Shown piece by piece: positions 18,105-27,422 of a stretch of DNA of 34,297 nucleotides; the first letter of the stretch is position 1, and each line of letters opens with the position of its first letter. The notes under the pieces were generated by a model. The model was not told where the DNA came from. It saw only the letters and a list, made by a program, of their open reading frames with translations, and did no database searches. Both the position numbers and the translations under genes were made by a program. This DNA comes from Thermodesulfobacteriota bacterium (lineage in GTDB: Bacteria > Desulfobacterota > WTBG01 > CAIYCZ01 > CAIRTM01). The stretch lies in NCBI GenBank assembly GCA_028282925.1, contig JANQGV010000037.1, positions 1 through 34,297 of the forward strand, written 5' to 3'.

Positions 18105-18593
18105 TTACGGTTCCTGTTTTTTTGCCTGCATTATGTAAAAAGACCGGTGTGACAGATGTATTACTCCGGTAAACTTGTATGGAGTGCCACAGTCGTTCCT
18201 GAGTGTGGTTCCGGTATCAAGGGCATAGACGTACTTTCCATTTCTTTTCCGTACCCTGTACTCGATCAAATATGGTTCCTGGGCTTTCAGGTGATAATAG
18301 AGCCTTTTTCCGACATACGTATGCTCATCAGGATGCAGAAGGTTGTGCCATTCCTGAAGTGTTGCAGGAAAAGCTGTTCTTGAATAACCGAGCGTTTCAG
18401 ATATTTTTCCGTACCAGTCGATTGAATCCGTGATAATATTCCATTCATAGGCCAGCCCTAAAAAAAAAGCCTCAAAGTGCACATGAGCCCTTTTATTGTC
18501 CCTGGCTGCCCGAGTTTGTAAAAGAACAGGAAGTGCATCATGGCTAGAGAGTATTCTTCCCGCATATTTGTTTTCCGGCAACATAAGGCGCAT
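18105..18593 (-). CDS. Stand-alone PAS-fold protein
   Basis: WNIITDSIDWYGKISETLGYSRTAFPATLQEWHNLLHPDEHTYV...YRVRKRNGKYVYALDTGTTLRND; stop 3 nt from the regulator ATG. Confidence 0.75.
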   Translation of the reverse strand: MRLMLPENKYAGRILSSHDALPVLLQTRAARDNKRAHVHFEAFFLGLAYEWNIITDSIDWYGKISETLGYSRTAFPATLQEWHNLLHPDEHTYVGKRLYYHLKAQEPYLIEYRVRKRNGKYVYALDTGTTLRNDCGTPYKFTGVIHLSHRSFYIMQAKKQEP

Positions 18594-18785
18594 CCAGGTT
18601 AAGCTTTTATTTAATGAAGGTTCTCGCCTGGTACGGGCTTTGTTTGTACATTAATAGGCCAATCGATCTGTTATGTGTACCATGTTATCCACAACGTGGA
18701 ATGATACTGCTTTTGTCTGCGACTACACCATTTTTCAGGGTGTTTTCTGCCATGAGTTTGCCCGCATTTTTCAACGCTAATTAGT

Positions 18786-18808
18786 TTTGGCGAGCCTAAT
18801 ATTTTAGG
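18786..18808. promoter_or_regulatory. Imperfect DtxR-like sites (TTTGG-CGAG-CCTAA and CCTAA-TATT-TTAGG)
   Basis: One mismatch to TTAGG-N4-CCTAA, overlapping an everted copy. Confidence 0.35.
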
Positions 18809-18930
18809 TAAACAAGTACATGAAAGTGTGCTTGATACCCCGTCCAATCCATGCGAAGCATTTTATTATGCATTGGTTTGCGTGCAGCGTCAATTTTTAG
18901 TTGTTTTTAAATAAATTATTCTTTCAATAT

Positions 18931-18952
18931 AAAATTAGTTTATCCTAATTTT
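18931..18952. promoter_or_regulatory. DtxR-like operator AAAATTAG-TTTATC-CTAATTTT
   Basis: Perfect 8-6-8 inverted repeat inside a minus-strand TTCAAA-N17-TTATAT promoter. Confidence 0.65.
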
Positions 18953-19120
18953 GAAGGGGAAGCAAGCTTTTTTTTGCGCCTACCGTAATAAATCACGCTG
19001 CAACTGAAGTGCGTCACCCTGTTTTGTTCTGTTTTGATTGATTCAATCCACTTGCGATATGCGCCACAGGAGGGGCTCAGTTTGTCTTGCATAAATAACC
19101 ATTCTTATCTATAATACGGC

Positions 19121-20038
19121 TTGGCTGTAAAGTTCGAGAGAGCGTGGTCGCCGGATTTTAACCGGATACGTATGGACGAGAAAAAGTGGCGATGTGCGGA
19201 CACTGTACGAGCGGTTTTTCTTAAGTGTTTTTTTTGCTTCAGGGGTGTGCCGGGTATCAGGGTGTCTTATGGTGGACAGCATACTGTGCAAATAGGCGGA
19301 CGGGCTCATAGTGTTGAAGAGGTAACCCAACTGGCTCAAGCCGGGCTACCTTTTGCGGAAATCAGCATTCTTGATCCGGACACCTTTTTCAAGAAAGAAC
19401 TCCATCCGCTACGGCAATTGCAGGACCGGTACGGGATAACCTATCTTGCTCACGGACCTGAGGAAGGCAATGCCTGGGAGCCCGATGTTCTAAGGAACAA
19501 GCTGCTTCCCCACATGCGGTCGGTTGTTGATTGTGCACATGAACTTGCAATACCCCTGGTCACAATCCATTTCTGGATAGACCGGCGCTTTATCGACGAG
19601 GCCGTCATACAGGAGAAAATCGGCATTCTGGAGCAGATGGTTGAGTATGCCGTTTCAAGACACGTTGTGCTGTGTATTGAAAACCTCAGTGAAAAACCGT
19701 CTGATTTTCTCCCTGCATTTGAAGCGATACACGACCTGAATATGACGCTTGATATCGGTCATGCGGAATTGCTGAGTGAAGCAAATAGAAGCTATGAATT
19801 CAGTTCCGCCTGTATGGATAGAATACGGCACGTACATATACACGACAACAAAGGCGGCAACAGTCCTGAAGACGATATCCATTTACCCCTTGGCCGGGGA
19901 ACAATAGATTTTGTCTCAATTCTATCGGATTTGAGGCAAAAAGGGTATGACAAGACAATAACGCTTGAGGTTAAGCCGGAATTTGTTTTGGCCGGAAAAG
20001 AGCTTATTGAAGCGGCATGGAAAGACGGTAACGAATAA
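19121..20038 (+). CDS. Sugar phosphate isomerase/epimerase-like TIM-barrel protein (xylose isomerase-like family)
   Basis: HFWIDRRF...LCIENLSEKPSDFLPAFEAIHDLNMTLDIGHAELL...HVHIHDNKGG...HLPLGRGTIDF; real start may be downstream (GTG at 19262). Confidence 0.8.
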   Translation: MAVKFERAWSPDFNRIRMDEKKWRCADTVRAVFLKCFFCFRGVPGIRVSYGGQHTVQIGGRAHSVEEVTQLAQAGLPFAEISILDPDTFFKKELHPLRQLQDRYGITYLAHGPEEGNAWEPDVLRNKLLPHMRSVVDCAHELAIPLVTIHFWIDRRFIDEAVIQEKIGILEQMVEYAVSRHVVLCIENLSEKPSDFLPAFEAIHDLNMTLDIGHAELLSEANRSYEFSSACMDRIRHVHIHDNKGGNSPEDDIHLPLGRGTIDFVSILSDLRQKGYDKTITLEVKPEFVLAGKELIEAAWKDGNE

Positions 20039-20055
20039 AAAGAGGAATACGGGCC

Positions 20056-20364
20056 ATGAAAGAGTCGGCGATTTATCAGGGACTTGAAGATATTGCACAG
20101 ATGCTGGATGTTAAAGTGTGCACGGTGAATATGCGCAAATATTCCTATAGTATTAAAAGTGGACTATGCCGTGTTAAGGGAGAGTACCGGGTAATACTGG
20201 ATAAGCATCTGCACTTGTCCGAGAAGATTGACGTGCTGGTGGATGCTTTGCAAACCTTTGATTTCGACATCAGCAGTCTTGAGCCGCCGATCAAGAAGCT
20301 CATGGAACGAAATTGTGTTGCGGACAAGCAACGTTTCCTTTTTCAAACCGACGTTCCTGCCTAG
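20056..20364 (+). CDS. Small conserved-looking hypothetical protein
   Basis: 102-aa ORF 17 nt after the upstream gene, RBS-like spacing. Confidence 0.55.
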   Translation: MKESAIYQGLEDIAQMLDVKVCTVNMRKYSYSIKSGLCRVKGEYRVILDKHLHLSEKIDVLVDALQTFDFDISSLEPPIKKLMERNCVADKQRFLFQTDVPA

Positions 20365-20371
20365 GCTGTGT

Positions 20372-20701
20372 TTATTCCTGAGAGAGTTTATTAAACGAGT
20401 CGACAAGCAGTTCGTATTCTTTGCGTAATTCTTTTATCAGTTCATCAAGACCTTCCTTTATTCCCTGGCGGTCTTTATCGTCGATGGTTTTAGCCAGTTC
20501 GAAAATGCCTTCCAGACCGAGACTTCCGGCAGAACCTTTCAGCGAGTGCGAAGCTTCATGGGCCTTGTCCAGTTCTCCGGCCGCTATGGCAGCTTCCAGG
20601 GTTTCAAGGTCGGCGCCGCCGGATTCAAAAAACAGTTCAAGCATTTCGATGTATTCATCCACCTCTAATCCAAGGTTTTGGCTCAGCTCTTGTATGTCCA
20701 T
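20372..20701 (-). CDS. Hpt domain phosphotransfer protein
   Basis: HEASHSLKGSAGSLGLEGIFELAKTID contains the Hpt H-x-L-K-G-S motif. Confidence 0.88.
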   Translation of the reverse strand: MDIQELSQNLGLEVDEYIEMLELFFESGGADLETLEAAIAAGELDKAHEASHSLKGSAGSLGLEGIFELAKTIDDKDRQGIKEGLDELIKELRKEYELLVDSFNKLSQE

Positions 20702-20816
20702 AGTTCCCTTTCCTGTGAAAAGAATTAATACTGACACGCCTGATTATCACAACGTACATACATAGTACTATCGGCATCGCCGGGCCTTCACGAGCCTTTT
20801 GAAGTATGCATGCGTA

Positions 20817-21941
20817 TTACTCCCAGATTCCCTTCAGCCCTTTCCGGTTGCCGGACCGCGTTGACTTGTCGATATCAATAATTTTTATATTCTTCCCAAA
20901 ATCCTTGGTTTTGTAGGATACAATGCTGGTGAACTGTTCCGTCAGCCGCCCGAGGCGTTCCACCTGATCAAATATGACCCGGATTCTGCGGTTGAATTTC
21001 TCATCATATTTTTTGCTGTCTTTCAGCAGTAGCTGGGTGTGGCCGGATATTACCGCAAGGGGCTGGTTGAGCTCATGTGCAGCGGCCCCGGCCATTTCGA
21101 CAACGCCGGTCAAGCGCTCACGCATAATGCGTTCTTCTTCGAGCATAATTTTTTCCGTCAGGTCGTTTACCACAACGGTTGTTCCTATGAGCTTTTCATC
21201 CCGGATGACATTGGTGCAGGAGAATGAGTAGACACTGTCTACATAGCGCAACAAAAGCTCTTTGGTTGTGCTTTTGGTTGTGTTCAGCAGTTCGTCGAGG
21301 GCTGCTTTTATTTCCGGGGCTTTATCCGGTGAAAATCCTTCGGTGAAGTTCCGACCGATCACCTGCCATTCCTTTTTCCCCAACAGCTCCTGGGCCGGAG
21401 GATTGGCATAGGTTATGACGTGTTTCGTGTCCAGCTCGATAACGGCCTCACTCATGCTGTTCAGTATTGCTTCAAAGTGCCGCTGGGCAAACAGGAGTTC
21501 CTGGACCACCGTCCGGGGGTAGACACCTTCCTGCCCGAGAATCATTTCCGAGCCCGGTGTCTGGTCCCGGTCATTGATGAGAGAAAGTGCTTTGATGACA
21601 TTTTCCTTGAGTTTGGGGAACGCGGCTTTGGCTATGCAGGCATCGGCTTTCATTGAAGCAATTTTTTGCTGGGCCTCAAGCGCCACCGCGGATACTATTA
21701 CGACCTTTGTATCGGCAAATTTCGGCGTTTGTTTGATAAATCTGCAGATTCGGTCACCGCCGATGCGCGGCATGACCAGGTCGAGAAATACGATCTGGAA
21801 CTGTTTCTTTTTGAGTTTTTTAAGGGCCTCAAGGCCACCGTAGGCTTTGTCGACCTGGTAACCCTCTTTTTCCAAAATGCCGGCCAGCAGTTCGACAATA
21901 ACCTTCTCATTATCAACAATCAGCGCTTTAGGGGCGTCCAT
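20817..21941 (-). CDS. Response regulator-PAS-HisKA protein lacking an HATPase domain
   Basis: REC (LIVDNEK...FLDLVMPRIGG), PAS, HisKA H-box EMAGAAAHELNQPLAVISGHTQ; stops after the DHp region. Confidence 0.88.
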   Translation of the reverse strand: MDAPKALIVDNEKVIVELLAGILEKEGYQVDKAYGGLEALKKLKKKQFQIVFLDLVMPRIGGDRICRFIKQTPKFADTKVVIVSAVALEAQQKIASMKADACIAKAAFPKLKENVIKALSLINDRDQTPGSEMILGQEGVYPRTVVQELLFAQRHFEAILNSMSEAVIELDTKHVITYANPPAQELLGKKEWQVIGRNFTEGFSPDKAPEIKAALDELLNTTKSTTKELLLRYVDSVYSFSCTNVIRDEKLIGTTVVVNDLTEKIMLEEERIMRERLTGVVEMAGAAAHELNQPLAVISGHTQLLLKDSKKYDEKFNRRIRVIFDQVERLGRLTEQFTSIVSYKTKDFGKNIKIIDIDKSTRSGNRKGLKGIWE

Positions 21942-22269
21942 TCTGAGGCACCATCTGTTTTTATTGGTTCTTATCGCATTTATCCGAACATTTCCAGCAT
22001 GCTCCCGTTAAGAGAGTATTCCTACGGGCTTCGTGCTGTTTATGCTCGATAATTACGGTTACAGGACAGGGTTGCTGCGTATACGCCGATACCACCGGCT
22101 GTTTAAGTAATGATTAATCCTTAAAAAGTGTATCGGAAAATACCCGATGATGTTGAATACATTTTAAAAAAAATAAAAAGCTTTCAGGTAAAACAATATA
22201 TCTCTTTGAATATTCTACCACTTTTGGGTATTATGCAGTTTTAACGGTACATGACAGCGGGGAGCGTAG

Positions 22270-23616
22270 ATGAAACACTATTATTTTGTAGGCATCGGCG
22301 GCAGTGGCATGAGCCCGCTGGCACAGGTTTTAGGGCAGCGGGGGCACCGGGTGGGCGGTTCAGACAGAAATTACGACCGGAAGCTCAATAAACTTTTTTT
22401 CAACAAGCTTGAAAAACAGGGGATTTGTTTGTTTCCCCAGAACGGAAGCGGACTTCCCGAAGACCTCGATGCCCTGGTGGTATCGACCGCCATTGAGGAC
22501 GGTAACCGCGATGTTCAATACGCCCGCAGCCGCGGGGTGCCGATTATTCATCGGGCAACCCTGCTTGCGGAACTGTTCAATGCCGACCGGGGGATCGGCA
22601 TCGGCGGCACCAGTGGTAAAAGTACGGTGGTCGGCATGGTGGCTTCGGTGCTCGACGCGGCCGGTGATGAACCGACCGTTATCAACGGTGGTATTGTAAA
22701 ACAATATGTATCGCGGGAGCTGGTCGGTAATGCCAGGAACGGCCACGCGGCATATATGGTTGCGGAGGTGGATGAGAGTGATGGGAGCATTGTGCACTTT
22801 GCGCCTGAAATCGGCGTTATTACCAATATTTCCAAGGACCATAAGGAGGTTTCCGAACTGCGCGGGCTTTTCCAGACTTTTGCCGGCAAGGTCGGCGGGA
22901 AACTCATTATCAACGGCGACTGTGCTGAATGCCGCACCCTGGATGCCTCCGGCGCCCTGACCTTCGGGCTGGGTCCCGGCAATGATTTTGTTGCCCGGGA
23001 TACAGCCTGCTCCAGCCGCGGCAGCAGTTTTGTTGTCGGCGAAAACACATTTCACATCCGTCTTCCGGGAAAGCATAACGTATATAACGCGCTGGCGGCA
23101 ATCGCGGTGGGTTCAGCGCTTTCCATCCCCTGGAAAGACATACAAAAAGGGCTTGCACGATTTCGCGGCATTAAACGGCGCCTGGATATAATCGGGTCCA
23201 GAAAGGATGTACTTGTGGTCGACGATTTTGCCCATAACCCCGATAAAATCAGGGCTTCGGCTGCAACGCTGCGCCTGATGGGGCAGCGGGTTATTGCTGT
23301 TTTTCAGCCGCACGGATACGGGCCCACCCGCTTTATGCTCACAGAACTTGCGGAAGCTTTCAGTTCCGGCTTGAAGCCGGACGACATGCTGGTCTGTCTG
23401 CCCATTTATGATGCCGGCGGCACCGCCGACAGAACCATTTCCGGAAAAGACCTGGTGGAAAGGGTTCAAGGACCCGGAGCGAGGTATGTCGACGGCAGAA
23501 AAGAGGCGGTACGGCTTGTGGGAGAAATTGTGAAGCCCGGTGACGTTGTTGCTGTTATGGGCGCCCGGGACGATACGCTGACCGCTTTTTCACGCCGACT
23601 GCTTAAAGAGATTTGA
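22270..23616 (+). CDS. MurC/Mpl-like Mur ligase
   Basis: GIGGSGMSPLAQVLGQRGHRVGGSD, GIGGTSGKSTVVGM, AEVDESDGSI, PGKHNVYNALAAIAV, DDFAHNPDKI, VMGARDDTL. Confidence 0.9.
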   Translation: MKHYYFVGIGGSGMSPLAQVLGQRGHRVGGSDRNYDRKLNKLFFNKLEKQGICLFPQNGSGLPEDLDALVVSTAIEDGNRDVQYARSRGVPIIHRATLLAELFNADRGIGIGGTSGKSTVVGMVASVLDAAGDEPTVINGGIVKQYVSRELVGNARNGHAAYMVAEVDESDGSIVHFAPEIGVITNISKDHKEVSELRGLFQTFAGKVGGKLIINGDCAECRTLDASGALTFGLGPGNDFVARDTACSSRGSSFVVGENTFHIRLPGKHNVYNALAAIAVGSALSIPWKDIQKGLARFRGIKRRLDIIGSRKDVLVVDDFAHNPDKIRASAATLRLMGQRVIAVFQPHGYGPTRFMLTELAEAFSSGLKPDDMLVCLPIYDAGGTADRTISGKDLVERVQGPGARYVDGRKEAVRLVGEIVKPGDVVAVMGARDDTLTAFSRRLLKEI

Positions 23617-23679
23617 TGCGGCCGGGGCGGCTGTCGGAGAACGCCCATCCTTCAACAGCCGATCTGTTTCGGCAGGTTC

Positions 23680-24171
23680 CTAGAGTGCAACAATCTCAGC
23701 TTGCATGCGGTCCGTGTCCAGTAACGCCACGGTAGCTTTACCGCTCAGCCATCCCCCGGCCTCCCCGGGGTTGATAACCAGCGGTATGCCGGTACCGACC
23801 GAAGCTTCATGATTATGCCCATAAACGACTATATCGATGGAGGTGGAGGTTTTGTAGGCATCGAGTCCGTCGTGCTCATGCATGAGTAAAATCCGTTTTT
23901 CATTCCAGGTTATGATTCTCGGGCCTGCAGCTATGTTGCCCAGGTCTGAAAATGCCTTGTGTAAGCCGATTTTTTCGCCGTCGTTGTTGCCGTATACCAG
24001 TTCCATAGGGCAATTCAGTTGTTTGAAATCCAGAACAGTGAATGGGGAAACCAGGTCGCCTGCATGCAGAACAAGCCCCACCTCATTTTTGTTGAAAATA
24101 TCTACGGCTTTTCGAATGGTATGCCTGTTGTCATGGGTATCGGCAATGATTCCTATGGTATGGGTGCCCAT
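23680..24171 (-). CDS. YfcE/MJ0936-like metallophosphoesterase
   Basis: IGIIADTHDN, LHAGDLVSPF, YGNNDGE, LLMHEHD, VYGHNHEA, INPGE. Confidence 0.88.
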   Translation of the reverse strand: MGTHTIGIIADTHDNRHTIRKAVDIFNKNEVGLVLHAGDLVSPFTVLDFKQLNCPMELVYGNNDGEKIGLHKAFSDLGNIAAGPRIITWNEKRILLMHEHDGLDAYKTSTSIDIVVYGHNHEASVGTGIPLVINPGEAGGWLSGKATVALLDTDRMQAEIVAL

Positions 24172-24549
24172 TGTAGTTCCTCCCTCAGTATATTTTTTAC
24201 CTGTTTAATCGTACCGGCTGTTCATTGAGCGGCATCTGGTTTTTTTAACACAAACAGATCCACTGCGTAAATGGAAATTACAAAAACAGCAGCGGTTCTG
24301 AGCAGCCTTTTATAAACGTTTGCATACATGGAAGTGCTTTTTTAATAGAAAAAATCCATAAAATATTTCCCGTATACGTCTATTGAAAGTAAATGAAACA
24401 GGGCAATTGAACAAGAGAGAATTGTTGCGGAAATCCTTTAAAACTCAAATAAGTACCTAAACAACAAAAACAACAAGGTGAGGTATCTTTACATGCATTA
24501 AAACCCCGGCTCCCCCCGTAAATAATTATAATATTTTGCTATTTTTAGT

Positions 24550-24577
24550 TTGACATTGGTAATTGCAATATTGTATT
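24550..24577 (+). promoter_or_regulatory. Putative sigma70 promoter for the secreted-protein pair
   Basis: TTGACA-N16-TGTATT. Confidence 0.4.
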
Positions 24578-24746
24578 AAAAGTAGGTGACACAAAAGCAA
24601 AATATTAAACTGATTATTATTTTAAATAATTTTATTATAGAGAAAGGGGGGATAAACGAGGGGAGAAAAATTCCTATTAAATTGTTCTGATTGATTATTG
24701 AATGTATGTAAAGATACGATATTGTTTTAAGATGAAGGAGGCAATA

Positions 24747-25259
24747 ATGAGAAAAGTTACTATTGGTGCAATTATCCTCACCTTGGTTTGTACATTCTGT
24801 GTAGTATCACCTGCTATTGCACGTGATTATGTCGTTCGCGAAGTTATTTCACTGGGTGTCGGTGAAAGCCAGCAGAGAGAATTCGAAGTTAATGATGTTA
24901 TCCAGATTCCTGCATTGCAGCCTATGGAAGGTTTTGTTCTGGTTGCCACCGGTAGTTCAGATGCTCCCGCCGGAGACCTGACCATTACGGTGAGTGCTTC
25001 CCCCGAGAAAGAGTTCGGCGCATTGATGGATTACGGCATCATCGGTTTCGGTTTCAGCCTGGATGCAGGTGTGCTTTTTATCTATGAAACGGTTACCACT
25101 CCTTACACAATCAGTGAGGCAGTTTCAATAAATTCATCTTTTGGTTTTGCATATGTGGGTGCATTTATCAGTGGAACAGAAGGAACTGTTGAAAAACCCG
25201 TACCTTTTACCATGACTTTTTCGCTTGCAGCCGGAGAGGCACCCGCAGCAGAAGGTTAA
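24747..25259 (+). CDS. Small secreted beta-rich protein (paralogue 1)
   Basis: RBS AAGGAGG, signal peptide MRKVTIGAIILTLVCTFCVVSPAIA; no known family. Confidence 0.75.
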   Translation: MRKVTIGAIILTLVCTFCVVSPAIARDYVVREVISLGVGESQQREFEVNDVIQIPALQPMEGFVLVATGSSDAPAGDLTITVSASPEKEFGALMDYGIIGFGFSLDAGVLFIYETVTTPYTISEAVSINSSFGFAYVGAFISGTEGTVEKPVPFTMTFSLAAGEAPAAEG

Positions 25260-25280
25260 TCTTTTTTTGGGGAGAAAGTA

Positions 25281-25751
25281 ATGGGAAAATCAAAAATTGT
25301 TTCCAGCCTAATTGCATTTGTAGCAGTGTTTGTTTTGCTGCCTTCTCAGGTGTTGGGTGCCGATGCTGTCCAAAACAGTATAGGTACAAACTATGATATT
25401 ATTATCTTAACACCGGGGCATGCAAGGACGATCTACTACGAACTTGATGATCCTATCTTCAACAACGGCAGTGCTTTTCAGGCTACGGCTATCTTGACAC
25501 TGGGGGCTGGTACCCTATCCGTATCAGTGGGAAACAATTCGCCCATTGAAGCGGGCTCGGAAATAGTATATGCAACAACGGGCCTGGTAGGGACAACTCC
25601 GGTACTTGATTATTCCTATAGCTCATCACCGATACTGCTGACCATTCCGGTTGCCGATTTTGGTGTCGGTATGCTCATTACCAGTGTGCTGTACAGCGTG
25701 GGAAGTCCGGACTTCCCGATTACGATGAGTATGGTTTTCTCTCTAAATTAA
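25281..25751 (+). CDS. Small secreted beta-rich protein (paralogue 2)
   Basis: RBS GGGGAG, signal peptide MGKSKIVSSLIAFVAVFVLLPSQVLGA; C-terminus PITMSMVFSLN parallels PFTMTFSLA of paralogue 1. Confidence 0.75.
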   Translation: MGKSKIVSSLIAFVAVFVLLPSQVLGADAVQNSIGTNYDIIILTPGHARTIYYELDDPIFNNGSAFQATAILTLGAGTLSVSVGNNSPIEAGSEIVYATTGLVGTTPVLDYSYSSSPILLTIPVADFGVGMLITSVLYSVGSPDFPITMSMVFSLN

Positions 25752-25778
25752 CTATTTTATTTTTTACCGGGTTATATG

Positions 25779-25819
25779 AAAGCCTTGAGGAAAGAGTTTT
25801 TTCTTCAAGGCTTTTTTTT
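25779..25819 (+). terminator. Intrinsic terminator after the secreted pair
   Basis: AAGCCTTGAgGAA...TTCtTCAAGGCTT followed by T-run. Confidence 0.9.
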
Positions 25820-25968
25820 CTCTCAATACTTTTATATAATTAAAGTACAATGAGGTTTTGATGTTTGCTGTGCAGGGATGATAGCGTTAAGCCGGTTGCG
25901 CATTCATGAAGAATACAGGTGTGGCCCGTATCGGTGTAAAGGTGAGTTCTTAGAGAAAGGCTGTTTTT

Positions 25969-27216
25969 ATGCAGAGACTTTTTTTGATTGTGGCGATTGT
26001 ATTGTTTTTGTTTCCCGGTGCCGATAGTTACGCTGCCGGTTTGTATGTGCCCGGAGAAATTTTAGTTGCTTTTAAGCCGGAGGTGCCTGCGAGCATGCGT
26101 CGGTCTGTTATAGAGGCCCGGGGGGCCGGGATTGCGGGGCCGAACGGTGATTATGGGTTTACCCGTGTGCGTGTGCCGGCCGGGACTGTTTTAGCGGGTG
26201 TCGGGGCATTGAGAGACGACCCTGCCGTGCTGTATGCCGAGCCGAATTATATCATTACGGCTTACGGTATTCCCAGCGACCCTCTTTTCGGCCTGCAGTG
26301 GCATTTTTCAATGATTGATGTTGAAAACGCCTGGGATGTGAGTACCGGAGAAGGAGTGACCGTGGCGGTTGTGGATACCGGGATAGAGCCCAACGGCAAC
26401 GACGGTTTCGGCGACAGACTGCTTGATGGATACAATGCTTTCTGGAATGTGAGGGGCTTTGATACGGATGTGAACAATCATGGAACGCACGTTGCAGGCA
26501 CAATAGCCCAGGAAACAAACAATGCAATCGGGGTAGCGGGCGTTGCCTACAATGCTTCCATCCTGCCGGTGAAGGCGCTTACCAGTTTCCGGTCGGGTGT
26601 TGTTGCTCAGGGGACCGTCGCTTCGGTGTCGGCCGGTATAAGGTGGGCGGTAGACAACGGCGCAGATATTATTAATTTAAGCCTGGGCACCGACAGCCCC
26701 TCCTGGTTTTTACAGCAGGCCGCCGAATATGCCTATGACCATGACGTAACAGTGGTGGCTGCTTCCGGAAACACAGGTGGAGATGTGGGATATCCCGCTG
26801 CATATGATTCCGTGATTGCGGTAGGTGCGGTGAACTATCTCGGCCTGCGGGCCTACTATTCAAGCTATGGTGCCACACTTGACGTGGTTGCCCCCGGAGG
26901 CGACCGGTCGCGAGATGACAATAACGACGGATATCCTGACGGCGTTTTCCAGGAGACCTTTGACCGGGAACTGACCTTCGGCACCGGCGGTTTTGACTGG
27001 AGGTATGAGTGGGATTACAAGCCGTTCAACGGTACGTCCATGGCCTGCCCCCATGTTGCCGGTGTTGCCGCCCTCGTTAAATCCCTGCACCCGGAATGGG
27101 GACCCGATGAGATCCGGGAGGCCATTGTTGCAACCGCCCGGGATCTGGGGGTAGAGGGTAAAGACGATGTGTACGGTTATGGTCTTGTTGATGCCTATGG
27201 AGCCGTTACCTATTAG
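25969..27216 (+). CDS. Secreted S8 family subtilisin-like serine protease with propeptide
   Basis: Catalytic motifs [37 protein letters not shown]; signal peptide and I9-like propeptide. Confidence 0.94.
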   Translation: MQRLFLIVAIVLFLFPGADSYAAGLYVPGEILVAFKPEVPASMRRSVIEARGAGIAGPNGDYGFTRVRVPAGTVLAGVGALRDDPAVLYAEPNYIITAYGIPSDPLFGLQWHFSMIDVENAWDVSTGEGVTVAVVDTGIEPNGNDGFGDRLLDGYNAFWNVRGFDTDVNNHGTHVAGTIAQETNNAIGVAGVAYNASILPVKALTSFRSGVVAQGTVASVSAGIRWAVDNGADIINLSLGTDSPSWFLQQAAEYAYDHDVTVVAASGNTGGDVGYPAAYDSVIAVGAVNYLGLRAYYSSYGATLDVVAPGGDRSRDDNNDGYPDGVFQETFDRELTFGTGGFDWRYEWDYKPFNGTSMACPHVAGVAALVKSLHPEWGPDEIREAIVATARDLGVEGKDDVYGYGLVDAYGAVTY

Positions 27217-27422
27217 GCGACTGTCGGAAAACGCCCATCTCCTGTGTTGCGCTCACCTTTCGTCACTGCGACTAGTTATTTTTTAGCTTTTGATTCCCCT
27301 GGGTAGCTATAGGTTTTCAGCTTTCTGGGAGGGGGGATTTTTCCTTTTTTGCTTTTACTTTTGATCTGGATTATACTATAAAAAAGTATAATCCATCAGC
27401 CGAACCCCACGTAGCCGAAACC

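Noticed and set aside
22360-23076. 238-aa minus-strand ORF
   Set aside because: Antisense to the Mur ligase gene
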